A model generated the notes under the pieces. It was not told the DNA's origin. It worked only from the letters and a program-made list of their open reading frames with translations, and did no database searches. From contig JAKIZN010000140.1 of NCBI GenBank assembly GCA_022708005.1, positions 1 through 5,262 of the forward strand: DNA of 5,262 nucleotides, given 5' to 3'. Shown here piece by piece: positions 1 through 4,972 of the stretch. This DNA comes from Bacteroidota bacterium (lineage in GTDB: Bacteria > Bacteroidota > Ignavibacteria > Kapaibacteriales > UBA2268). The position numbers were made by a program, and so were the translations under genes. How positions within the stretch are numbered: position 1 is the first letter of the stretch; the number at the start of each line of letters is the position of its first letter.

Positions 1-186
1 GTACTCTATCGCCGATATACAGAACTTTGTAATTACGGCGGAGCTAGATTTGTATCATTCTGCATCGATGTTAAATTTATGAATGCTATCGATGGAATTG
101 TGCTTGTGGATTTGACGCAGTTGAAGGACGAATACAAAGAACGCTATTATGGGCAAAAAAGCTTTGAGTCGGATAATTCCAAATAA
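1..186 (+). CDS. C-terminal fragment of an unrecognised protein
   Basis: An open frame enters from the left edge and runs 61 codons to a TAA stop at 184-186; its start lies outside the window. The visible peptide begins VLYRRYTELCNYGGARF and ends YYGQKSFESDNSK. It has a short alternating hydrophobic stretch (FVSFCIDVKF, then GIVLVDL) that could be two beta strands, followed by a charged, probably helical tail rich in K, E and Y. I see no membrane segment, no catalytic motif and no known C-terminal signature, so I assign no function. Codon use and base composition resemble the genes downstream, which supports real coding. The next gene begins 355 bases further on, past a hairpin cluster, so co-transcription with it is unlikely. 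It could also be the tail of a pseudogene, which cannot be judged from this fragment. Confidence 0.6.
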   Translation, partial: VLYRRYTELCNYGGARFVSFCIDVKFMNAIDGIVLVDLTQLKDEYKERYYGQKSFESDNSK

Positions 187-242
187 TTCATTAAAAACTC
201 TATCTGACTGCGTATCTGTAAGGAAATGTTATGCTTTAAGAT

Positions 243-258
243 GGGGCTGTCTCATAAG
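243..258. other. Possible insertion-sequence end remnant
   Basis: The string GGGGCTGTCTCATAAG resembles the outer end of terminal inverted repeats of several DDE-transposase insertion sequences, which often start GGGACTGTCTCA or GGGGCTGTCTCA. I saw no matching inverted copy (TGAGACAGCCCC) and no transposase in the window, so if it is real it is a solitary leftover end. The resemblance is from memory and the string is short, so it may be chance. Confidence 0.2.
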
Positions 259-287
259 GTAATAGGTGAGAGCATTCGCTGCTTCCC

Positions 288-320
288 AGATGTCCTACAC
301 CTTCGAGGTGTAGGGCATCT
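288..320 (+). repeat. Long hairpin, 15-bp stem with TCG loop
   Basis: The arm 288-302 (AGATGTCCTACACCT) pairs with 306-320 (AGGTGTAGGGCATCT) around the loop TCG. Fourteen of the pairs are Watson-Crick and one, 293 with 315, is U-G. That wobble pairs only in RNA read from the + strand; in minus-strand RNA it would be A-C. There is no T tract after the 3' arm (TAAAGTC follows), so it is not a classical Rho-independent terminator, although it could still protect the 3' end of the upstream transcript. It is the first and strongest of three hairpins within about 120 bases. Confidence 0.8.
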
Positions 321-337
321 TAAAGTCAAATTGTAAC

Positions 338-352
338 GAACCCAAAGGGTTC
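338..352. repeat. Short hairpin, 6-bp stem with AAA loop
   Basis: GAACCC (338-343) and GGGTTC (347-352) form a perfect inverted repeat around AAA. It is followed by AAATGTTTGTAG, a linker that I associate with dispersed hairpin repeats in Bacteroidota and Chlorobi genomes. The 5' half, AACCCA (339-344), is also complementary to TGGGTT at 407-412, so a competing longer-range fold is possible. Confidence 0.65.
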
Positions 353-387
353 AAATGTTTGTAGTAATAAATAATCGGTGGTTTATA

Positions 388-404
388 CGACTCCGTAGGA
401 GTCG
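388..404. repeat. Short hairpin, 7-bp stem with GTA loop
   Basis: CGACTCC (388-394) and GGAGTCG (398-404) form a perfect inverted repeat around GTA. The flanks are TTTATA on the left and CCTGGGTT on the right. Its stem differs in sequence from the two hairpins before it but has the same plan: GC-rich stem, three-base loop and AT-rich linker. This plan fits members of a dispersed hairpin-repeat family better than a single regulatory element. Confidence 0.7.
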
Positions 405-464
405 CCTGGGTTGAGGTCAGAGTTCCTAATGCATTATTTGGGATAAAAGTCAGCAAGGGATTTG

Positions 465-470
465 TATAAT
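465..470 (+). promoter_or_regulatory. Possible -10 box upstream of nrnA
   Basis: A perfect TATAAT lies 71 bases before the NrnA start codon, which would give a leader of about 65 bases. No good -35 hexamer sits at the right distance: the nearest candidate, TTGGGA at 438-443, is 21 bases away. The Bacteroidetes-type -7 element TAnnTTTG is also not met. It is the best promoter candidate between the hairpins and the gene, but it is weak. Confidence 0.3.
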
Positions 471-525
471 GCGATTCGCACTTCTCAATTTTAAAAGCGT
501 TGCAGCGTCTTATTCTTTTTAAACC

Positions 526-540
526 TTGAATAAAATTCAA
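526..540. repeat. AT-rich inverted repeat at the nrnA start
   Basis: TTGAAT (526-531), AAA, then ATTCAA (535-540) form a perfect 6-bp inverted repeat ending one base before the ATG at 542. Pairing would be weak in RNA. It occupies the place where a Shine-Dalgarno sequence would lie, and none is visible. It may be an operator half-site pair or chance in AT-rich DNA. Confidence 0.35.
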
Positions 541-541
541 A

Positions 542-1537
542 ATGATAAATATCGAAGCAATTGAACTCGCAGCTGATGCAATAAAAGACTCGAAACACGC
601 AATTATCACAACTCACGTTAATCCAGACGGCGACGCAGTCGGCTCTGCACTTGCACTTTACCACGCTATTACCCAATTAGGCAAAAAAGCAGATGTAATC
701 ATAGATTCCACCGTGCCGCAGTACCTAATGTTTTTGGAAGGGGCAAATAAAATTCAGATATATAATTCTAATAAGCACAATAAGGCGATAAAAGAAGCAG
801 ATACAATATTTTTTTTAGACTTAAACGACAGCAAGAGAATCCGCAATATGAGCAATATATGCTTGGAATCCACTGCTAAAAAAGTATTGATAGACCACCA
901 TTTATATCCGCAAGACTTCTGCAATATATGTATAGTCGATTACGATGCGTCTTCAACGGGCGAGATGATGTGGAGCATCATCAAGCTGTTAGATGTGCAA
1001 ATTACCAAAGGAATAGCCGAATCGTTATATGCCGCGATTTTAACAGATACCGGCAGCTTTAGGTATGATAGGACAACGGGAAAATTGCATAGAATCGTAG
1101 CCGAATTGGTAGATAAAGGAGCTAATCCTACTCTAATTTATGAAGAAATATATAATCAAAATTCATTTAACGTGATGAAATTAATGGGCTTGGCTATTGC
1201 GTCAATTGAACTTCATCATGAAGGCAAACTTGCAGTTATGACCATTACCGATGAAATGTTTCGCGATGCAGGCACAAATGACGATGATATAGAAGGATTT
1301 GTCGAGAAAACTTTGGCTATCAAAGGAGTGCAAGCTGGAATAATGATAACGGAGGTTCGCCGCCGAGACGAAATGCGAATATCGTTTCGCTCCAAAGGCA
1401 ATGTAAACGTAAGAGATTTAGCTTACAGATTTGGTGGTGGCGGGCATCTTAACGCAGCCGGAGCTAGGATAACTGGCACTGTGTTCAGCAATATGAAAGC
1501 AATGCTTATAAATGCAGCTAAATCGCTATTTGATTGA
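542..1537 (+). CDS. nrnA: NrnA-family DHH phosphoesterase (nanoRNase / pAp phosphatase)
   Basis: This 331-residue protein has the normal length and full motif set of the cytoplasmic NrnA family. These Mn-dependent enzymes degrade 2- to 5-nucleotide RNAs to mononucleotides, and many also remove the 3' phosphate from pAp left by sulfur assimilation. Visible motifs in order are HVNPDGDAVGS (residues 25-35, metal ligands H25, D29 and D31), FFLDLND (90-96, with D93), the signature DHH (118-120), and LTDTGSFRYDRTT (167-179, with D169). The DHHA1 substrate-binding domain ends with GGGGHLNAAGA (298-308). No key residue is missing, so the protein should be active. The start is secure: a TGA lies five codons upstream in frame and this is the first ATG. 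No Shine-Dalgarno sequence is seen. The gene stands alone between two regulatory-looking spacers. The family call is firm; the balance of RNase and pAp activity cannot be read from the sequence. Confidence 0.93.
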   Translation: MINIEAIELAADAIKDSKHAIITTHVNPDGDAVGSALALYHAITQLGKKADVIIDSTVPQYLMFLEGANKIQIYNSNKHNKAIKEADTIFFLDLNDSKRIRNMSNICLESTAKKVLIDHHLYPQDFCNICIVDYDASSTGEMMWSIIKLLDVQITKGIAESLYAAILTDTGSFRYDRTTGKLHRIVAELVDKGANPTLIYEEIYNQNSFNVMKLMGLAIASIELHHEGKLAVMTITDEMFRDAGTNDDDIEGFVEKTLAIKGVQAGIMITEVRRRDEMRISFRSKGNVNVRDLAYRFGGGGHLNAAGARITGTVFSNMKAMLINAAKSLFD

Positions 1538-1577
1538 AAATTACCGAGCAAATCGACTGCTCTGCGTTGCTTGCCAA

Positions 1578-1583
1578 TATAAT
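1578..1583 (+). promoter_or_regulatory. Possible -10 box before the UPF0316 gene
   Basis: TATAAT lies 41 bases after the NrnA stop and 72 bases before the UPF0316 ATG. The -35 region is poor: GACTGC sits 17 bases upstream. A start site near 1590 would fall on the edge of the palindrome at 1589-1604, a usual place for an operator. TATACT at 1607-1612 is a second -10 candidate. These are suggestions from pattern only. Confidence 0.3.
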
Positions 1584-1588
1584 TTTCC

Positions 1589-1604
1589 TTATTTACGTAA
1601 ATAA
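1589..1604. promoter_or_regulatory. Perfect 16-bp palindrome, possible operator
   Basis: TTATTTACGTAAATAA is self-complementary over all 16 bases with no spacer. The central TTTACGTAAA gives two mirror half-sites, as expected for a dimeric helix-turn-helix repressor or activator. It lies in the 118-base spacer just before the UPF0316-glycosyltransferase-methyltransferase group. It is too AT-rich, and without a loop, to make a good RNA hairpin, so a DNA-binding site is the more natural reading. I do not recognise the regulator, and no regulator gene is in the window. Confidence 0.4.
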
Positions 1605-1655
1605 TATATACTTAGATACGTTTATCAATTAATGTGTTGAACAAAGCGGTGGTTT

Positions 1656-2273
1656 ATGGATTTTCTAACGGGATTAGCCGATGTTTTCGGACAAGATGTC
1701 TATGGTTATATTATATTGCCTATTTTTATAGTGCTTGCGAGAATAGTCGACGTTTCGCTGGGGACTATGAGGATAATTTTAATTTCAAAAGGCTATCGCA
1801 AAGTAGCGCCTTTGCTCGGCTTTTTTGAAGCGTTTGTTTGGATACTCGCAGTTAGCCAAGTGATGAAACATCTCGATAATATGTATTATTTCGTTATGTA
1901 TGCTTTCGGGTTTGCAACGGGAACATTTGTTGGAATGCTATTGGAGAACAAGTTGTCGCTTGGGCAAGTAATTGTCCGAGTTATTACAAAATACGACGCG
2001 TCTGAGCTGATAGCCAATCTTACTTCTGACAATTATAATCTTACAATTGTAGATGCTGATGGGCAGTTTGGCAAGGTAAAACTTATTTTTATGGTGATGA
2101 AAAGGCAATATCTTAATGAAGCTATCGAAATCATTAAAAACTACAATCCAACAGCTTTTTACACTGTGGAAGATGTTAAATTTGTTCGTGATGGCTCGCT
2201 GCCCGGTATGGCTAAATACCCATTCAGCGGGAAGCGCTCGCCTATTAAAAGTGCCTTTTCGATTAGGAAGTAG
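1656..2273 (+). CDS. UPF0316 membrane protein (DUF5698 + DUF2179, YebE-like)
   Basis: This 205-residue inner-membrane protein matches the UPF0316 family, of which Bacillus YebE is a member; the family's function is not established. Three hydrophobic segments lie near residues 17-37, 50-69 and 77-95. Between them are the family's conserved strings RIVDVSLGTMRI (29-40) and APLLGFFEAFVWILAVSQ (51-68), with E58 and W62 inside the second segment and GTFVGMLLENKL (89-100) at the end of the third. From about residue 100 onward is a soluble DUF2179-type domain, which also occurs at the C-terminus of YitT-like proteins. The basic tail (GKRSPIKSAFSIRK) is probably cytoplasmic. The start is fixed by an in-frame TGA at 1638 and no other ATG before 1656; GGTGG upstream is at best a weak ribosome site. 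Twelve bases separate it from the glycosyltransferase gene, which argues for co-transcription, but a functional link to glycan synthesis is not proven. Confidence 0.88.
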   Translation: MDFLTGLADVFGQDVYGYIILPIFIVLARIVDVSLGTMRIILISKGYRKVAPLLGFFEAFVWILAVSQVMKHLDNMYYFVMYAFGFATGTFVGMLLENKLSLGQVIVRVITKYDASELIANLTSDNYNLTIVDADGQFGKVKLIFMVMKRQYLNEAIEIIKNYNPTAFYTVEDVKFVRDGSLPGMAKYPFSGKRSPIKSAFSIRK

Positions 2274-2285
2274 CGGTAGCAGATT

Positions 2286-3296
2286 ATGAAGATTTTTTTT
2301 ATTGGTCCGTTAGTTTCTTCCTTCGTTAAAAATGATATTAAGATTTTGGAGAAAAATCATAGCCTAACTTTTGAAGATGCTGCGTTTGGCAGAGGGCTAA
2401 AAGGAGCTTTGAATCTGCTCTTTATTTCGCTACGGTCAATTTGGAAAACTATGGCAAGCGACGCTATTTTTTGCTGGTTTGCTGATTATACTACATTCCT
2501 GCCGAGCCTACTTGGAAAATTATTGCGAAAGAAAATATATGTGGTCGCCGGCGGATTTGATGTGTTTAATATGCCAGAGATAAACTGCGGCGCTTATCTC
2601 CGCCCAACAAGATGGTTTTGCGTGAAAAATACATTTAAAAATGCGACAAAAATATTTGCCGTTTCCAACTTTGTTATTGATAAATTAGATGAACTTACAG
2701 CTGGCGACCACAGTCCAGTAAAAGTAATTTACAACTGCGTTGATGTAGAAAAGTTTAATGGAACAGATTTTTCGGCAGAGCGAGATATTATTTTGACTGT
2801 GTCGCAAGGCGATAGTCATACGGACTATTTAATAAAAGGCATAGACGTATTTATAGATGTCGCAAGGAAGTCGCCCAATAGAAAATTTGTATTAGCTGGG
2901 CTACGTGGCACAGCACTGAAATTAGCACAGCGAGACGCTGACGGAGCGAAAAATATTGAAATAATTGCGGGACCGCTATCTCTATACGACGAGATAATAC
3001 CGCTTTATAGGCGGAGCATAGCGTATTGTCAATTTTCGATGGCGGAGAGCTTTGGAGTGGCAGTTATCGAATCTATGCTATGCGGAGCGGTGCCAATTAT
3101 AACAAATGCAGGTGCTTTGCCAGAAATAACTTTTGGCAGCGGAGCGTTAATTGCAAAATCAATTGAGACGCTGCCAGAGCTATTTGAGAGGGCGAGCAGC
3201 TATAGTTTGCAAGATAGGGAGCAGCTGAGCAAATTTGCACAAAAATATGATATATCTAAAAGGGAATATGAAATCAATTTAGAGATTTTTGGATAA
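2286..3296 (+). CDS. Glycosyltransferase, GT4-type (GT-B fold)
   Basis: This 336-residue enzyme probably transfers a sugar from a nucleotide-sugar donor to a growing surface glycan or glycolipid at the cytoplasmic face of the membrane. The N-terminal half (1-165) is the acceptor-side Rossmann domain, starting MKIFFIGPLV and containing VAGGFDVFNMPE (87-98), AVSNFVIDKL (125-134) and VIYNCVDVEKF (147-157), the usual GT4 linker. The C-terminal donor domain carries ILTVSQ (169-174), IKGIDVFIDVA (183-193) and the EX7E motif in AESFGVAVIESMLCGAVPI (253-271), with E254 and E262. It ends with GALPE (276-280). It is somewhat shorter than the common 360-400 residues but keeps both domains. The start is fixed by an in-frame TAG at 2277. 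The gene lies 12 bases after the UPF0316 gene and 40 before a methyltransferase, so it is probably the middle of an operon. The specific sugar and acceptor cannot be told from sequence alone. Confidence 0.9.
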   Translation: MKIFFIGPLVSSFVKNDIKILEKNHSLTFEDAAFGRGLKGALNLLFISLRSIWKTMASDAIFCWFADYTTFLPSLLGKLLRKKIYVVAGGFDVFNMPEINCGAYLRPTRWFCVKNTFKNATKIFAVSNFVIDKLDELTAGDHSPVKVIYNCVDVEKFNGTDFSAERDIILTVSQGDSHTDYLIKGIDVFIDVARKSPNRKFVLAGLRGTALKLAQRDADGAKNIEIIAGPLSLYDEIIPLYRRSIAYCQFSMAESFGVAVIESMLCGAVPIITNAGALPEITFGSGALIAKSIETLPELFERASSYSLQDREQLSKFAQKYDISKREYEINLEIFG

Positions 3297-3336
3297 ATTT
3301 GCGGATTATTTTTTACTAATGAATGTGTGATGAAAG

Positions 3337-4092
3337 ATGCAAAATTGGCTTATATCAACAGAGAAAAGAAAGACAGAGTATTACGACGGCATTGAAATAC
3401 ATGCAGATTTGAATTTGCATAAACAGGCATTTGATATGTTTTCTAAATATGTCAAAAAGGGAGCGGAGGTATTGGATATTGGTGCTGGCGCCGGCGCATT
3501 TTCTAAGCGGCTTTATGATAACGGCTATAATGTTTCGGGTGTAGATTTGGAGTTATACCAATGGATACCTAAAGAAATACCATTCCTTAAGCTCGATTTA
3601 AATAAGGGGCTTAAGGAAAGCGTGAATAGAAAATTTGATGCGCTTTGTACTTTGGAAGTTATAGAGCATCTTGAAAATCCTTGGGGCTATCTGCGAGAGC
3701 TAAATTCGATGACTGATATTGGTGGCAAGCTGCTGCTGACCACGCCTAATATAACTTCATTTTGGTCGCGGATGTATTTTCTTCGCTCTGGGAACTTTCA
3801 CGGTTTTATGCCTTACGATATTTCTTATGGTCATATTAACCCTATGTCTGCATTTGAGATAGAGTTGATTGCTAAAAATACCGGCTGGAAAGTTTTGGAT
3901 ATTCAGCCGGGCGGATATTTGCCCATTTTTGATTTTTCAGAGTTTAAAATTCGGCTATTGGCATCTAACTTATTTAGGTGGATAGCCTATTTGCTTTCAA
4001 AAGGGCACAAAAACGGCTGGGTGCTTATGTTTATGCTTGAAAAAATCGACGAAAGCGAAAATGTATATAAGCCCGGCGATTACGTAATATAA
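3337..4092 (+). CDS. Class I SAM-dependent methyltransferase
   Basis: This 251-residue cytoplasmic enzyme should transfer a methyl group from S-adenosylmethionine. Motif I, EVLDIGAGAGAFS (44-56), forms the SAM-binding glycine loop. VSGVDLE (66-72) ends the second strand, where D70 is expected to hold the ribose. FDALCTLEVIEHLENPW (100-116) is the motif typical of the Methyltransf_23/UbiG-like group, and KLLLTTPNI (131-139) is the following strand. The C-terminal part (about 145-235) is hydrophobic and aromatic, with basic residues near FKIRLLASNLFRWIAYLLSK, and could sit on the membrane or bind a lipid-linked substrate. An in-frame TGA at 3331 fixes the start at 3337. Following a GT4 glycosyltransferase by 40 bases, it most plausibly methylates a sugar or sugar-linked group of the same product. 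Small-molecule methylation, such as of a quinone, cannot be excluded. Confidence 0.88.
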   Translation: MQNWLISTEKRKTEYYDGIEIHADLNLHKQAFDMFSKYVKKGAEVLDIGAGAGAFSKRLYDNGYNVSGVDLELYQWIPKEIPFLKLDLNKGLKESVNRKFDALCTLEVIEHLENPWGYLRELNSMTDIGGKLLLTTPNITSFWSRMYFLRSGNFHGFMPYDISYGHINPMSAFEIELIAKNTGWKVLDIQPGGYLPIFDFSEFKIRLLASNLFRWIAYLLSKGHKNGWVLMFMLEKIDESENVYKPGDYVI

Positions 4093-4102
4093 GGCTATAA
4101 AT

Positions 4103-4127
4103 CGCCTATTGGCGTAGCAAATTTGCT
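4103..4127. repeat. Tandem small dyads after the methyltransferase gene
   Basis: CGCC-TATT-GGCG (4103-4114) is followed at once by the perfect 12-bp palindrome AGCAAATTTGCT (4116-4127). They begin 11 bases after the methyltransferase stop, where a terminator is expected. The stems are short and no T run follows, so termination here is uncertain. Confidence 0.35.
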
Positions 4128-4193
4128 GTTGATAATCATAAAGTTGAAATTTTTGTTAAATATTTTTACATTTTCTCGATAAAAATTATTAAA

Positions 4194-4221
4194 TTGAATA
4201 AAGCATTTGTCTAATTATAAT
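4194..4221 (+). promoter_or_regulatory. Sigma-70-like promoter for the exported-protein gene
   Basis: TTGAAT (4194-4199) and a perfect TATAAT (4216-4221) are separated by 16 bases, inside a very AT-rich spacer. This is the best-formed promoter in the window. Transcription would be expected to start near 4228, only about five bases before the ATG at 4233, so the message would be almost leaderless. The fit is to the general bacterial consensus rather than the Bacteroidetes TTTG/TAnnTTTG pattern. Confidence 0.5.
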
Positions 4222-4232
4222 TAAACGATAAT

Positions 4233-4829
4233 ATGAAAAAGTTTGTTTCGAGTTTGTTGATTGTTGCCCTGCTCTCTAATTTTATATTTACAACAAAGCT
4301 TAGCCAAGCAAGAGCAGACGTAATAGATGACGGCGACTATCCTCCGCTCAAAGGCTTATTCTTTGATTTCGGTGGCGGAGGCGACGGATTGAGTGCTGCT
4401 TTGGGCTTTAAATATTCCTTTGCAAGCCTATCGGTAGGCGTGGTTGGATTTGCAAATGACATCCCCAATTACGCACAAACTCCGCCAACAGGCGTTTACT
4501 TTAATGCCAACGAACCGCTCCCTACTGGATATGAAGCAGAAAAGCATACGGGCATAATTGTTTGTTTTGATGCTGGTTTTCATTATGAGTATGACCTTTG
4601 GACATTTTTTGGAACTGCGGGCTATTATACCCAGCAGGACTCTGTGCTAGCAAAAGAAATTCGCACCGATGGCAAAAGACCGTCGAGATATAGATATAAA
4701 GTGGAAAATTCGCAAGGCTTAGCGCTTGGCGCTGGCGCTAATTATGCAATCACTGACGATGTGTCGTTAGGCTTAGGGTTTCATACTAAACGTGGAGTAT
4801 ATGCCCAATTCACTTATGTTTGGGAATAA
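4233..4829 (+). CDS. Small exported protein, probable outer-membrane beta-barrel
   Basis: This 198-residue protein carries a classical Sec signal peptide: MKK, a hydrophobic core (residues 4-21), then SQARA with likely cleavage after A28 and before DVIDDGD. The mature part of about 170 residues is rich in Gly, Tyr and Phe and alternates hydrophobic and polar residues in stretches such as LSAALGFKYSF, SVGVVGFA, GIIVCFDAGFHYEY, WTFFGTAGYYTQQ, GLALGAGANYAI and SLGLGFHTKR. It ends in a strand closing with YAQFTYVWE. This pattern and length fit an 8-stranded outer-membrane barrel. The terminal residue is Glu, where Phe or another aromatic is usual, although W197 is next to it. I do not recognise a named family. 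The start is fixed by an in-frame TAA at 4218. It has its own promoter before it and a strong terminator after it, so it is probably a single-gene unit. A secreted soluble beta protein is the alternative. Confidence 0.72.
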   Translation: MKKFVSSLLIVALLSNFIFTTKLSQARADVIDDGDYPPLKGLFFDFGGGGDGLSAALGFKYSFASLSVGVVGFANDIPNYAQTPPTGVYFNANEPLPTGYEAEKHTGIIVCFDAGFHYEYDLWTFFGTAGYYTQQDSVLAKEIRTDGKRPSRYRYKVENSQGLALGAGANYAITDDVSLGLGFHTKRGVYAQFTYVWE

Positions 4830-4864
4830 TCCTTTTTTGATTGTGCATAAAATATAAATTAAAT

Positions 4865-4887
4865 AGGCGGGCAGAAAAAGCCCGCCT
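4865..4887. terminator. Strong hairpin terminator after the barrel gene
   Basis: AGGCGGGC (4865-4872) pairs perfectly with GCCCGCCT (4880-4887) around the loop AGAAAAA, giving a GC-rich 8-bp stem 36 bases after the stop codon. On the + strand only TTT follows the stem. Read from the minus strand the stem is followed by a longer A/U-rich run, so it may also stop antisense transcription. It separates the exported-protein gene from the DUF2130 gene. Confidence 0.75.
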
Positions 4888-4972
4888 TTGATAAACTCCG
4901 CTCAGCATTTTCCTATCCAAATTATTGCTCAAGTAAAATTGCAAAGTATTAAATTATTTAGGTGCTAGAATC

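Larger units (their letters stand above)
187..541. other. Gene-free stretch with repeat-like structures
   Basis: These 355 bases lie between the stop of the leftmost gene and the start of the NrnA-type gene. The longest + strand ATG frame I found is only about 19 codons (from 355), and the minus-strand frames that cross the stretch read through the hairpins and have no recognisable protein character. The stretch holds, in order, an insertion-sequence-end-like string (243-258), three hairpins (288-320, 338-352, 388-404), a TATAAT box (465-470), and a small AT-rich inverted repeat touching the downstream start codon (526-540). I see no tRNA, rRNA or known riboswitch. Confidence 0.7.

Noticed and set aside
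288..320. tRNA or tRNA-like T-arm suggested by TTCGAGG
   Set aside because: The loop is only three bases in a 15-bp stem, and no acceptor, D or anticodon arms can be placed around it.
288..404. Short CRISPR-like array
   Set aside because: The three hairpins differ in sequence and spacing, there is no repeated unit with constant-length spacers, and no cas gene is present.
295..609. Minus-strand frame of 104 codons across the hairpins and the start of nrnA
   Set aside because: It reads through the inverted repeats and overlaps the solid NrnA gene; the peptide has no domain, and its tail is simply the translation of the hairpin repeat. Frames of this kind are commonly mis-annotated in repeat regions.
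491..676. Minus-strand 61-codon frame at the 5' end of nrnA
   Set aside because: It overlaps the motif I coding region of nrnA and has no recognisable features.
1216..1401. Minus-strand 61-codon frame inside nrnA
   Set aside because: It is a shadow of the conserved DHHA1-domain coding sequence on the other strand.
1546..1562. GAGCA/TGCTC inverted repeat after nrnA as a terminator
   Set aside because: The stem is only 5 bp with a 7-base loop and no T tract follows, so it is too weak to call.
1634..1828. + strand frame of 64 codons starting GTG, overlapping the UPF0316 gene
   Set aside because: It is out of frame with a clear conserved membrane protein and has no protein-like features of its own.
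4925..4952. TTGCTC-N16-TATTAA as a promoter for the DUF2130 gene
   Set aside because: Both hexamers match the consensus poorly, and such matches are frequent by chance in DNA this AT-rich.
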